The notes: generated by a model from the letters alone, not told the origin. Positions 45,881 to 57,915 are shown, counted from the stretch's first letter. The stretch is DNA of 64,000 bases from Planococcus citri (GCF_950023065.1 NC_088679.1:66774001-66838000), one strand, 5' to 3'. Program-made: numbers and translations.

Positions 45881-47775
45881 TTACTTTCCTAATTGTAAAA
45901 TTTGTAAATTTTGTGTAGGGAGTGGAGGGGGGGCTGTTAAAATTTTGGGCAGGTGTTGGATCAAAATTTAGTAAATTCAAAAAATTTTCAATTTTCAAAA
46001 AAAAACTTGAAAAAACATTTTTCTAAGTTCAAAGTTCTGAATGAAAAAACGAATATTTGAACGGAAATGTTTGAAGTTTGGTTGAGAAAGAGAAAGGAAA
46101 AAAGCAAGACTTTTTGGCAACATTTGGACAAAGAAAGAGACTACAATAGAAATTATTTTTAATGATGCAATTGGAGAGAGGAAAAAATAAAGTCAATTTT
46201 CAAAAAAAAAAATCTTGAAAAAAATCTTGAAAAAAATGTAAATTTTTCAAAAAACTAATCAAAGGAATTTTTTTTGTTTGGTTGAAAAAAGAAAGGAAAA
46301 AGTAGGACCTTTCTGGCCACATTATTGGTAAAAAAAAACAGTATTTCCACAGCAAATAGAAAATTTGACAGATGGGAGAGAGGTGGGGGTCAACATTTTC
46401 AATCTTCAAAAAAAAACTTGAAAAAAAAACAAAGTTCTGAATGAAAAAACAAATAAAAGGAAATAAGAAATATTTGGTTTTTTAAAAAATGGAAAAAAAC
46501 AAGACTTTCTGGCAATTTTTGACAAAAATTATTTTTAACGTTCCAATAAGAGAGAGGGAAAAAGGGGTCGGGTCAGAATTTAATAAAGTCAACGTGTTTT
46601 CATTTTCCAAAAAAAAATCCTGAAAAAATATTGTGAAAAAGGTAAATTTTTGAAAGAAAAAACAAATAAAAGGAATTCGTTTGTTTGATTGAGAAAAAAA
46701 AAGAAAAAAGTAGGACTTTTCTGGCCATATTATTGGTAAAAAAAAACAAAACAAGATTTCAACGGAAAACAGAAAATTTATGTAGTTTAATGTTTTAATT
46801 ATAGACAGATGAGGGAGGGAGGTTGGGTCAAAATTTTAAATCTTAAAAAAAAAAACTTGAAAATAATTTTTGAACACCACAGTTCTGAATGAAAAAACAA
46901 ATAAAAGGAAATGAGCAAAAATTGGTTGAAAAAAAATGGAAAAAAGTGAAGGCTTTCTGGCAATTTAGACTGAAAAAAGAAATTTCAATCGAAGCTATAT
47001 TTGTTGTTGCAATTAGGAAGAGGAGAAGAGGAATCGAGTAAGAATTTTAATAAAGTCAACGTTTTTTTATTTTCAAAAAAACAAAAATTTGAAAAAATAT
47101 TTTGAAAAATGTAAACTTTTGAAAGAAAAAAGGAATAAAAAAAGTTTTGTTGAGAGAAAAAAAAAAGTAAACGTAGGATTTTTGGAAATTTTGGCACACA
47201 AAAATTCTTTTGATGTCAAAATTCTTTGATTTTCAAAAAAAAAATCGAAAGAAGTTTTGAATGAAAAAAAAAGGAATTAAACAATTTTGTTGACAAAAAA
47301 TGAAAAAAGCAAGACTTTCTGACAATTTTGGTAAATAAAAAAATGTTTTTAAAAAAGATTTCAAAATCAATTATTATCAATGTTTGAATTAGGGAGACAC
47401 CTCTCAAAATTTAAGAAAGTTTAAACTTTTCTATTTTCAAAAAAAACTTGGATTTTTAAAAATATGTGGGATTCTGAAAGAAAGAACGTCCTACTGAAGT
47501 TTGGTTGAGGAAAAAAATGGATACAACAGGACTTTTCTGTCGATTTTGGTTTAAAAAAATATGAGGATTTCAAGAGACAACTTTTTGACGTTTCAATTAG
47601 GAAGGAAGGAGGGTGGAATTCGATCAAAATTCAATAAAGCCAACATTTTTCTATTTTCAAAGAAAACTTGAATAATGAAAAAAATTCAGAATTCAGTAAG
47701 AAAAACGAATAAAACAAAGTTTTTAAAAAAATGTAAAAATGCAGGGTTGTTTGAGGATTTTTCCAAAAAAAAAAA
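45881..47775. repeat. Diverged tandem array, ~200-base unit
   Basis: A block of the type TTTGGTTGAGAAAAAGGAAAAAAGCAAGACTTTCTGGCAA followed by AATTAGGGAGAGAGG and TTTTCAAAAAAAAACTTGAA recurs. Landmarks are near 46079, 46277, 46472, 46682, 46921, 47145, 47285 and 47497. Spacing is irregular (140-240 bases). Minus-strand Phe-rich frames of similar wording (46200-47627) are the same unit translated. No protein is implied. Confidence 0.75.
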
Positions 47776-47918
47776 AAAAAGGGAATACAATAGTTGAAGT
47801 AGATAAGCAAGACTGTGTTGATATCCCTGCTAAAAATAAATATATTCAGTACTTATCCTCAAATCAGTGCCAATACAATTGTACCTAATGTCATCCCATA
47901 TTTTTATGATTTTTCAAG

Positions 47919-49126
47919 TTTTTTCGAAATAGAGGAGCTGGAATTGCATTGGAAAAAATATCAAAAAATAAGAAAACATTCGAGCTCAGCCTCTTCGAAA
48001 ATCTACAAATATCAACCGAGCAACGACGAGCCACAAATCACTTTCAAATTGCATTTTGGTTTGTTTAACGTCATCAAATTACTTATTATAAATTTACTCG
48101 TATGACCTTTGTTTAATTTTTTTTTAAATTTTCATCAGAATTGATAGCCCATCTACCATACAGGAACGTTGCCTTTTTTTCGAAAATTAGATGGTTGAAA
48201 AGGGAGTAAGAAGTATTCACTATTCACTTTTAATTTTTTCATATTCTGAAATGGCACCTTTCTACTTTATGTTTAGGTATATGTATAATGAAAATTCCAA
48301 CTTTCATCTTCAAAGTTCAATGTTGAGCTTTTCAAATTATATTCATTTTTTCAGAAGAGCCTTCAAAGTTGAGTTATTAGGCAAACGATCGCAAATGAGA
48401 GAAAATTACAAGTCTTCTTCGACTTCCGAAATATCAGGACGGAAATCATGTTGTTCATTTTTACCATACTATCGAAGCGATTGGCGAACTGGTGAAAAAA
48501 AAATTGAGCAACTTCATTATGATGATATACGTAGATCGAATCAGATGACAATACATAAAACAGGCGTTCAAGTATGCAACCGTGTACCACAATTTAAAAA
48601 TGCTAATAAAATTGCATACGCGATTCGCCGTAAATATCAATTATATCGTAACGGTTTCTTTTGCCTGTTGACAGGTTTTATACATTACAGCCAAGCCAAG
48701 AACCTACAATACATCTCGGAGTGCAATCATCTTTACGAGTATTCCAACAAAATTGTCATCATTCAGCCGGAAAATTAACGACTCGATGCGGTGGTATATC
48801 AAGTACACATTATATGGCTCATACACATTCAAGAAATCGCCAGGCAATTCTATAATATGTGTATGCTTATCAGATGATTCCATTTTCATTGTCGATGAAA
48901 AGACGTATAATGTATTAGATAAATACAGGCTGATTTCCAATTCGTCTGGATTTCGTAGCCATCTGAGGTAATCATATTTTCGTTTAATTTTTAGATAAAT
49001 TTCCTATTATCGGTTTGAAAATTGTATTGGATTTCATGTTGTCGCAGAACTACATACAAGCTGATTATTGTGTGGAGAAAAAGTGCCTACTGCTCACATT
49101 GTACACGTAATATCTACGAGACGTAA
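47919..49126 (+). CDS. Putative protein-coding gene, product unknown
   Basis: Two overlapping models exist. (1) An unspliced frame of 195 codons at 48191-48778, the longest in the window. (2) Five exons whose phases all agree: about 47919-48099, 48191-48276, 48355-48571, 48675-48967 and 49048-49126 (TAA). Introns would be 91, 78, 103 and 80 bases, all GT-AG. Their acceptors are AAAATTAG, TTTTTTCAG, CCTGTTGACAG and TTGTCGCAG, and a CTAAT branch-like site lies in the third. Exon 1 gives ELELHWKKYQKIRKHSSSAS and ends hydrophobic; exon 3 gives RAFKVELLGKRSQMRENY; exon 4 gives SIICVCLSDDSIFIVDEKTY and DKYRLIS; exon 5 gives KLIIVWRKSAYCSHC. Exon 4 resembles a beta-strand pattern such as the myosin-I tail, but this is not an identification. 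The first exon start is uncertain. A decayed gene is possible. Confidence 0.4.
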
Positions 49127-50698
49127 CTATACGAATCCGATTGTGAGCATAAGTATTACGAAGAAGAGGGACATGAAGAAGATTACGAATAGCTCATAAA
49201 ATTGGTTAATTTTTGGGTGCTTAATTCATTTTTCATTAACATAAAGTACTAATTCTGATAAATTTGCGTTCTAAAAATGCTATTTCTTTTTGCAGATTCA
49301 CATGAGCTGATTCCACATTTCGAAAATAAGGTGCCACAAGTTTCACTAACTTGATTATGGAAATGATTGACCATCAAATACTAAAATTCCATGGAGCTTT
49401 AATTAGGTACCTAATCGATATAAAAAATGAAATAAATTAAAATTTGAGTTAGCATGCTAAAGAGAGTTGAATATTAAACGAAATAAATACCTCGTATAAT
49501 CACATCAATTAAATCCCTGTTTAAAAAACCCATCACTGAAGAGATGTGGGAATTCTTCCCCTATAAAAATAATTCTATAGCAAATTTTTATAGAACATCT
49601 CATGATATCTGTAATTTTGGTTGAGGCACATTGGGGACCTTCCGGAGGGTTCCAGGCCATCGCCACAAAATTCAAAGAGTACCAGAGTGACCCATAAGTG
49701 GCTGTTTTCGAGTTGAATGGCTGAATTGATCCGACCGATGATATCAGAACCGATGGGTCCATCGTGTTGAATGATTTCCAAAATTTTAATATTTTGTATT
49801 TTTCTATGTAGAATTAGATCGAGTGTTTTTTGGTCCAGAATTCACTTCTGAACTGAACCAGCTGAAATTTCGGGGCTAAGACATAAATCGGACGTACTCA
49901 ATTCATTTATTCCAGGAGAAAATTCAAAACATATTGGAGCCTTCAGAAAGGTTCAAAAATGGTTCTTTTCAAGTCAAGTGGAAAAGAGGGGATAGGAGGA
50001 AAAGTTGAAATAAAGCAATTACAACATATCACACTGAACCGTTTCTTTAGAAAAAAAAGTAAAATTTTTCACGAATGGAAAAGAAATAAATATCTTTCAC
50101 AATTTGTGAGTGGTAGATTGAGGGAATAACGCCGGTATTTTTTTTTTTTTATGAATTTTAATGGCCGTGAAAAGTTGAAAAAATAACATGAAGAAAATTT
50201 TTCGACTTCTGAAAATAAAATATTATTGAAAATTACTGAGTCTCTCCCGATCAAGAATTCGTTTAAGTATATTAAGTAATTTTTTTTTGCATTTCTCCAG
50301 AAATTCGAAGGAAAAAACTACGAAAGAAATGTCACGTATTTTCAAGTATGTACTTACGCCTGAAATTTGGACTAAAAAGTCAAACATTGAAAATTTTGAA
50401 ATGAACCCATTTTAGGCAGTCTGTTTGCAATAATTAATATGTACTTCGAAAAATTTAAGGTTGTGAAACACCACAATGTAAAATTTCATGAGCTGGCTCG
50501 CAATTAATTCTTTTCCAAAAGAAAAGTAACTTAAGTATAACCAAGAAAGTTGAAAAAAAAAAAACTACAAAAGTTACAAGACGTAAGCAGAACATTCAGC
50601 AAAAGGTACAGCTTTTTTTGAAAATTTTTGGCAAATCAAAGGATACATAGTGACTCGGATGGCGAAAAAAGGCGCGCATGGCGTTTTACAACAAAACT
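49127..50698. other. Noncoding stretch
   Basis: No supported gene. The minus-strand frames at 49505-49781 overlap in two frames and are not recognisable. A GGAGCCTTCAGAAAGG string near 49938 recalls FB1/FB2 interior words. An acceptor-like CTTTTTGCAG lies at 49286. Confidence 0.35.
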
Positions 50699-51859
50699 AT
50701 GACCATATCCAGAGTTGAAAGTAGTAATTTCGTAGTAATTTTCAACGAGGAATTCGAATCCGATGCCCTTTTTATCACCAGACCCCTGGGGGGGGATACA
50801 AAAATCAAATTTGGTAATGAAAAAAAAATCGAGTGATATGTCAAAATATAGGTTTTTTTGGGTCGAGAAACACAAATCTGAGGTCTTTTTCCCCTCTCAG
50901 ACCCCTTGGGAGTCCTTGGGGGAGGTGCTGCCAAAATCAAATTTTGTTAAAAATAAAAAAAATTAAGTGATATGTTGAAATATAGGTTTTTTGGGTCGAG
51001 AAACACCAATCTGAGGTACTTTTTTTCTTCAGTCCCCTCGAGGGCCCTTGGGGAGGTGCTACTGAAATCAAATTTTGTGAAAATAGAAAAAAATCGAGTG
51101 ATACGTCAAAATGTACGTTTTTTGGGTCGAGAAACACGAATCTGAAGTCCTTTTTTTCATTCAGCCCCTAGAAGAGGTGCTACCGAAATCAAATTTTCAA
51201 AAAATCACAAAGTTTATCAAAATCTAGACTTTTTTGGTTGAGGGGTTTTATTAGTCAGTTTTTCAATCATTCGATCCGATGTCGTCGGTTATTTTATATC
51301 ATAACTTGAAAAATCGCACCTAATCGCAAAGTAACTAACGACGCCCAAATTCTACACACTTCAACACACATTTTCACGCAATCGCGGTTTTGAAGGGAGT
51401 TGAATGAAAAAACGTATGCCTTATTCACTTTCAATTACTTCGCGTTAATTTAGTTAAAATGTTGTCGCGTTTGAGACGAGATATCTGAAGAATGGTAGCA
51501 CCTCTCTAAAGACCCCTGAGGGGTCTGAGGGACAAAAGGACCTCAGATTCGTGTTCCTTGACCCAAAAAACCTATATTTTATCATATCACTCGATTTTTT
51601 TCATTTTTACAAAATTTGATTTTGGTAGCACCTCCCCATGGGGGTCAGAGGGAAAAAAAGACCTCAGATTCGTGTTTCTCGATCCAAAAAACCTACATTT
51701 TGACACATCACTCGATTTTTTTTTTCATTTTTACAAAATTTGATTTTGGTACCACCCCCCCCCCCCCCCAAGAGGTCTGGCGAAAAAAAGGGCATCGGAT
51801 TCGAATTCCTCGTTGGAAATTACTACGAAATCACTACTTTCAACTCTTGATATGGTCAT
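50699..51859. mobile_element. Foldback element FB4 with ~125-base subrepeats
   Basis: The left end ATGACCATATCCAGAGTTGA is mirrored by TCAACTCTTGATATGGTCAT at the right. Both arms continue with AGGAATTCGAATCCGATGCC, then repeated units of the type TTGGGTCGAGAAACAC, a T-run, CAGACCCC, GAGGTGCT and AAATCAAATTTTG. The left arm has about three such units (starting near 50860, 50993, 51124) and the right arm about two inverted ones (near 51535 and 51665). The central ~250 bases (51245-51490) are unique and CG-richer. No transposase. Frames here are subrepeat translations. Confidence 0.85.
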
Positions 51860-52154
51860 TTTGGTAACAGCTTACTTTTTATGGAAAATGTTGACAAAAA
51901 GCAAGCCGGTGACTGTTTCGGCAAAAAATCGAAGCTTTTTGGTGAATTTTAGCAACAAAGCGAGAGTTTTAGGCAGCATTTGAAAAAAAATTAATCATTT
52001 GACATTTTTTTTTGCAAAGGAACGACAATTAACAGCAGTTTTTGGTAAGAAACGACACTGTTTGGCAATTTTAACGAGAGCCGAATATTTCTGCTACTAT
52101 TGACAGAAAGTGAGACTTCGACAGTTTTAGCCCAAGGCAAGGATTTATAACCAA
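51860..52154. repeat. Short A/T satellite-like patch
   Basis: Phrases such as TTTTGGCAATTTTAACGAGAG and GGCAAAAAATCGAAGC resemble the satellites at 35-42 kb and 62-63.5 kb. Confidence 0.45.
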
Positions 52155-52600
52155 ACTAAAAGTACTAAAGTAGCAAGTTGGAAAAATAATAAAAACGTGA
52201 ATACTTTCGTAAATTAAGTATATTAAGGGGGTATTCACAAGTTGATATTATCAACATTTTTTCTTTTTTCCTTCAAAAAAATAGGGCCAAGATTTGGAAA
52301 AATTATATTTTAAAATTTTAAAAAAAGTAACTTCAGTACTCAGCCAAAATTTTGAAAAAGTAACCAAAAACATTAGTAATATTTGAAAAAGTAGGTACAT
52401 TAAAAAAACAATCCATAAACTTCAGAAAATCACCATTTTTGTATTTTTAAAAATCCACCAAAAAATTGATTTTGAGTAGCTGAAATTTCGGCCATAAGGG
52501 GTTCAGACCATGCTTATATAAAAATCAAATTTTTGCTCAAATCGGTTGCGGACACCTTCAGTGGTTCTTTTATGAAAAAATGCAAGTAAGTATCCAGCTA
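52155..52600 (+). repeat. Dispersed repeat R1 (copy 2) followed by an FB2-like arm fragment
   Basis: AGCAAGTTGGAAAAATAATAA, ACTTTCGTAAATTAAG, GGTATTCACAAGTTGATA and AGGGCCAAGATTTGG follow the order of the R1 copy at 22785. After it, TTGATTTTGAGTAGCTGAAATT and CTCAAATCGGTTGCGGACA (52460-52570) match the outer arm of FB2. Confidence 0.6.
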
Positions 52601-53135
52601 CTGTTGGGTATAAAATTCAAATTTTAGATCAAGGAATCGTCTTTTTTTAGTCAAGGAATTTCATTTTTTTTGTCGAGAATCCTACTTTGTGGTTTATAAA
52701 TCTTATAGAAATTGTATTTTTAGGTCAGAAATTGTTATTGTTGGGACAAAAATCTTTTTTTTTGGTCGCAGAATTAATTTTTTTTGTCCGAAATCGTAAT
52801 GGTATTTACATAATTGATATCTCTTTTATATTTTTGCTCAAAAATGTTTATTTTTCGTACTTTTTATTCAAAGAATCCAAATTTTTTTTGTCAAGAATCC
52901 TATATTTTTGCCCAACAATTTCATTTTTAGAACAGAAATCTTAATCGAGTCGGAATGCTATTTTTTTTTGTCAGAGCTGTGTTGTGAATAATCTCAATTG
53001 TTTTGGTCAAAAATCCTATTTTTTTTTTTTTTTTTTTGTGAAGCATCCTGCTATTTGGTGAAAAGTTGAATTTTGGGTCAAAAATTCCACATTGTGGTCA
53101 AAAGAGTTACTTTTTCAGAAAATCTTATTTTTAGA
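52601..53135. repeat. T-rich ~30-base tandem array
   Basis: TTTTTGGTCAAAAATCCTATT-type units repeat with variation (TTTTTTTGTCGAGAATCCTA, TTGCTCAAAAATG). The frame at 52687-52944 is a translation of this array. Confidence 0.6.
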
Positions 53136-53503
53136 TCAGAGATCTTATTGTTTGTTCAAAATCTATCGAGCTATTTTTAACCAATTGGAGTACTTGAGTG
53201 ATAGTAGGTATACTCACATCGAATTGTTTCAGATTTGTTTGACCTCAACAGCGTCCTTTAAATCCACTTTGAGATATTCAAATCTCTGTATAGAAGGATT
53301 CGAAATTTGGAAAAAAGTACAAATTATTATTTTTACATTTTTCAGAACATTTTCCACCATCAATAACTCTTCAGAACTTTTCAAGCGAGAATTGTTGAGC
53401 TATATCGTCGAAAACTGAAAATTCATTTTGAACCATCATCGTCGCTCTCTTTCTTCTTATTTGTACTCAAATTATTTTTTAGTCTTTTTAATCAAGTACT
53501 AAA

Positions 53504-53605
53504 ATGTCTCGCCCCTTATCGTTGAGTCTGTTTCTAATGCTGTTTATTTATCTTCTTCAGATAGAATTAAACTTAGCTTTTCAGACGATTCATTCCCAGT
53601 CCGCG
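53504..53605 (+). CDS. Candidate first exon encoding a signal peptide
   Basis: An ATG at 53504 in a favourable context (CTAAAATGTC) begins MSRPLSLSLFLMLFIYLL, a short polar start followed by a strong hydrophobic core. It is followed by QIELNLAFQTIHSQSA and the donor GTACGT. A likely cleavage point is after NLA. The exon is exactly 34 codons and ends in phase 0; unspliced, the frame would stop after about 15 more codons. It opens the CpG-richer unique block 53430-55740, as a 5' exon would. It is too short for standard open-frame lists. The mature product is unknown because the next exon was not located. Confidence 0.42.
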
Positions 53606-55749
53606 GTACGTCATTCAATTTTTTTTTTCAAAAATTCTGTTTCATAATGAATGACGAATGCGCCAAAAACTCGTCTAAACAACTCCAGTCAATTTTCTCC
53701 CGCATATTGTAATTTTTTTCATATTTTCCCTAAAGAAAATCCTCTCCAACAGTATCTCCTCCAACAACGGAGATAGGTATTAATACGAGTAATTCAATGA
53801 AACGCCGCAGTATCTGTACGTAAATGGAGTGGAAATTCTATATTAATTGAATACAAGTACTTCGTCGGAATGGCATTGGCACTCGCAGTGCAGAAATACA
53901 ACCATTTAATAATTAAGGGTACTTTACCGTTTGATTTATTTGAAAAACGAGACAGCAGCAGCTGATGAGCTGGCGAAGTGACTCGCGAATGTACTTGTAG
54001 TAATTCGGTTAAACAATGCCCAAGGTGGAAAAAAAAATTACCAAAAAACTGTTACAGTACAGCAGTATCGTTCGTGGAAAATAAACGACCAGCGATAATT
54101 TGCGCGGTAAATTATGGCCGAGGTGGGGGTCGTCGCGGTGGAAAAGTCGACTCTATGGTGGAAAAATGAAGACATATCTCGTTGGTTGCTTTGCTAGTGC
54201 ATTTGAAAACTATGTTGCGATGCAGATAGAGTGATAGAGTGAGTGAGAGGTGAAAAAGGAGAGAAGAATACGAGTACATCGCATCTACTCGTAGATATAG
54301 TTATTTATTATGATCATTATATTATTATCTATTATTCTTATTTTGGTGATATTAAAATAATGTTCGATCCGAGACGAGATGATGATGTCTTTGTCAGTGC
54401 GTGGCATTTATTATTATTAGCCATTTGGTTCCGGTTAGTTTTCGGCTCTGGGTGGTCCGTTCTCATCGGTAGCTTGTTGCCTTTGGTAGCCTGTCACGTA
54501 AATACTTCTCATTCGCGTCTTCGCCTAATTAACCGAAACCGATTTAATTCATCATATTACTCAGGTATAGACATAACGCGCCGGTGAAAGACGCACCAGC
54601 TTTGGAGAAAGACAGAACCGAGGGCGAGGGCCCCGGCCGGGCCAGGTATCGAGCATCGACGAGAGCAGAGTGAATAAGTTAGCGGGCGCGTTCCGTTTAT
54701 CACGATCATATTTTATCATTTCGAATTAAACCATATTGACGTACACAGACGTCATTATATTATTATGTATTTTCATTACACTCCTCAGCTCCGCGCCGCG
54801 CCGCGCCGCCCGGTAGCTCAACGTGTTGTTATCTTCATCATCACCACGCAGGCAGAAGCCTCAGCCTCAGCGTCATTCCATTATTATTCTTATTATATTA
54901 TCATTATTATTCTTCGTATTATTTCCATCGTCCAGCGTTGTTTTCTCTTCTCTTTGCTCTGCACTGTGTGAGCCCCCTCATCATCAACCTTAGGGTATAT
55001 GTATATATTGTACGATTTTATATATTTTTTTTCTCCTTCATTTGTATATGTGTGTGTGAGAGAGCTACCTATGCTATGTGCTACTGTACCTACGAATGAT
55101 GTCTCTTTCAAATTGTACATTTTTTTTTCTCTTCTTTGGCGTACCATTGAAATTATAACTCATTCGTTTCGGTCGTATTATACATGAAAGAAAAACCTAT
55201 GTCAATGATATTTAGTTGCACGCCTTGTTTCCAGCCTCCGCGTGTTTTAACATAAAAATAATATTTTCAGAATTTAAATTACCGGTACGATACCTATACG
55301 GTGGACGAGGGTATCAGCACGAATAGAAATACTATTCGTATAGATATAAACCAATTATGTACAGTCGATTTTAGTAAGTACGAGTATAGGATGTAGCAGG
55401 TACTTCATAGCATATAGATACATATGAGAAAAGGGCAAGCATATCGTTATGTGATGTCTTCGTTAGAAACCCAACGAACGTGTGATTTGATAAGAAATTT
55501 TTATGCCCAAGGTTCGATGAACGATGATTTTGTTTCTCTTATTCGCCTTCTTTGGAGTAACATGTGTGTGGCAAATTGTGGAGGATTTTTTCAAGTACTA
55601 GCAGCCAGCAGGAGAATCATTTGTTGAGTGTAGCTTCGATTCTAGCGGAAATTTGAATTTTGGAAAGAACGTGTGTTGGAATTCTCGTGGTCAAAATTTC
55701 AGTCTTCGGATTACTTTTCCCAAAACTGAGAACTTATTTATGTAGTGGT
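53606..55749. other. Unique CpG-richer block
   Basis: Repeat-free mixed sequence with CG clusters (54590-54700, 54790-54815), TTATTATTCTTATTATA-type runs (54880-54925) and TATATGTATATATTG near 55000. Frames at 53978-54169, 54243-54587, 54765-54971 and 55424-55627 (67 codons, VMSSLETQRTCDLIRNFYAQ) are unrecognised; the last has the most protein-like composition. It could be the first intron and regulatory region of the signal-peptide gene. Confidence 0.4.
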
Positions 55750-56915
55750 TAAGGATAAATTGCACCCCCCCTCGATCCTCCAGTACAACTTTTTTCTTAA
55801 AGGGGGAGTCCTAAGGAACATTTCTAGCCCTTGTACTCAAAAAAAAAGTAGCCCTACTTATAAAATGGCGGCCATTTTGATTGACAGGTCAGCCGAAATC
55901 GCAGATTTTGCGTTCCGACATAGGACTTGCACAGAATTTTTCAAACTGTACTAAGGTAGATCGAAAGATCAAGCAAAAATTTATCACCTGTCAAAATTTC
56001 AAGTGCTAATGTGCGTTTTTCGATTTTTGGTGAGTTTTTGAAAATCAAAGTTAGGCCAATTATGTGGGAAAAAATCGAAATTTTACCAAATTGACCAAGA
56101 AAGCTGAAATTTGGGATACGCCCTATTTTCGACATGCCAAATCGATTGGAAACTGTTTCAAATCGTTTTGAGCAGTTCTGAAGCCTCCAGCAGATTTTTG
56201 AAACTCGAAATTCCCACAAAATTTCACAAAAATGGAGTTAGACAGCTGAAATTTATTCTGCAAACTAATTTCAATACGCTACGAAATCAACTGCAGTGGG
56301 ATTTCAAGTCATTTTGGAGCATCCAGCGATTTTTTGAAAATTACTGGATGCTCCAATACATGTTTGAAACTTTAAATTTCCTAAAAATTTCATCAAACGG
56401 AGATGGAAAATCAAAATTTATTCCGCAAACTAATTTTAATACGCTGCTGGTGGATTTCAAGTTGTTTTGGAGCATCCATGCCAAGATCGTAGGTATGATG
56501 TTTTTTGGAAAATTGAAATTTCCAAGCAGTAGCTAGCTGGAAGCTACGTACAAAACAATTTGGTAAAATTTCGATTTTTCCCCTCATTTTTGGCCTAAAT
56601 TTGATTTTCAAAAATTCACCAAAAATCGAAAAACGTACTTTAGCACTTGAAATTTTGACAGGTGATAAATTTTTGCTTGATCTTTCGATCTACCTTTGTA
56701 CAATTTGAAAAATTCTGTGCAAGTCCTATGTTGGAACGCAAAATCTGCGATTTCGGCTGACCTGTCAATCAAAATGGCCGCCATTTTGTAAGTAGGGCTA
56801 CTTTTTTCTGAGTACAAGGGCTAGAAATGTTCCTTAGGACTCCCCCTTTAAGAAAAAAGTTGTCCCGGAGGATCGAGGGGGGGTGCAATTTATCATTAAG
56901 TGGGCTCCCCGACTA
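55750..56915. mobile_element. Foldback element FB1 (copy B)
   Basis: TTAAGGATAAATTGCACCCC at the left and GGGGTGCAATTTATCATTAA at the right are inverted with one mismatch. The outer arms of about 340 bases match those of copy A (ATGGCGGCCAT, CGATTTCGGCTGACCTG, TAGATCGAAAGATCAAGC). The right arm stops short near 56555, so the interior is asymmetrical and only the left half carries the tandem GGAGCATCCAGC-type units. It is more diverged than copy A. TTAA on both outer edges could be a TTAA target site, but this is unproven. Confidence 0.85.
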
Positions 56916-56924
56916 ATGAGTTAG

Positions 56925-56985
56925 AGAGGCAGAGGCGGTTCGATTCCCTCTCCCTTCTATTGCTTTAGAAGGTATAAATGAGATA
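56925..56985 (+). other. Polymerase III B-box-like sequence next to FB1
   Basis: GGTTCGATTCC at about 56938-56948 is a perfect B box. Upstream GGCTCCCCGACTAATGAG has only a weak A-box resemblance. The outer flank of copy C (GGGCCCTCCGACTAGTGG at about 361-378) shares the preceding words, so the tRNA-like tail may belong to the FB1 family or to a SINE. It does not fold as a complete tRNA. Confidence 0.25.
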
Positions 56986-57015
56986 AACCAAATAGGGCCT
57001 GCAATCGGTTACTTC

Positions 57016-57215
57016 TTGAGTAACCAAGTTACTGAATTTTTTGGTTATTTTTTCAAAATTTTGGTTACTGTCAAAAATCCAATTCTTCCAAATCTTGGTC
57101 CTACTTTTTGAAGAAAAAAAGAAAAAAATGTTAATACGTTCAACACGTGAATACTCTATTTAATTTACGGAAGTATTCACTTTTTTATTATCTTCCAACT
57201 GGTCACTCTTGCTTT
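57016..57215 (-). repeat. Dispersed repeat R1 (copy 3, inverted)
   Basis: Read on the minus strand: GACCAGTTGGAAGATAATAA, GTGAATACTTCCGTAAATTA and GTAGGACCAAGATTTGG, the same order as copies 1 and 2. Confidence 0.65.
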
Positions 57216-57239
57216 TCAGCATAAAAAATTTTTTTCTCA

Positions 57240-57915
57240 TGTTTTTTGTAAATCCGAAAAATGGCCGTTTCTCCACACCACATGAACTTCAGCAGCTGAA
57301 ATTTTGGCCAAAGGGTCTATGCTTGATACCTAATCGACTAATTTTTCCGCCGGCCGAATCAGGAATTATCATTAGAAATCGAATTTTTTGTCCATCTGCC
57401 ATGGTTGCAAATTCAATCATTTGGAAAATTTGAAAATCAAGTAAAATCAACCCATCTAATGAACTTCAGGGGCTCAAATTTTGATCATACAGTCTGTGCC
57501 TAGTACGAAATCGACTCATACCATCATTGGCGGGATCCGGCTCGGCTGTCCGTTCATAAAACATGATTTTTTGCCGTTATTTCTAATAATGTTATGTGTG
57601 AATTCGAAAAATAGCTATCTCTCCCCACCACATGAGCTTCAGCAGCTGAAATTTTGGCCAAAAGGTCTATGCTTGATACCTAATTGATAAGTACTACTGT
57701 CGGCTATATCTGGAATTATCATCAGAAATCAAATTTTTTCACGTAACATGAGAAAAAGTAATAAAAAATACACAAAACTTCAAACGCTCGCCAAAAATCG
57801 AAAAATCAACTTCAGCAGCTGAAAATTGGGGAATGGGGTTTTTTTGAGGTCCTCTTTCCACCAGTCCAAGTTTCATTCAAATCGGAGATTATCATGTGGG
57901 AGGGTTCCCTTCTTA
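57240..57915. repeat. FB2-related fragments including a ~360-base direct repeat
   Basis: CAGCAGCTGAAATTTTGGCC followed by GTCTATGCTTGATACCTAAT occurs at 57290 and 57639, with GGAATTATCAT further on in both. The stretch ends with TTCATTCAAATCGGAGATTA and GGGAGGGTTCCCT, which match the outer arm of FB2. These are likely broken copies of the FB2 family. Confidence 0.6.

Noticed and set aside
46200..47627. Series of minus-strand Phe-rich frames resembling membrane proteins
   Set aside because: They track the ~200-base tandem array; hydrophobicity comes from A-runs read as Phe.
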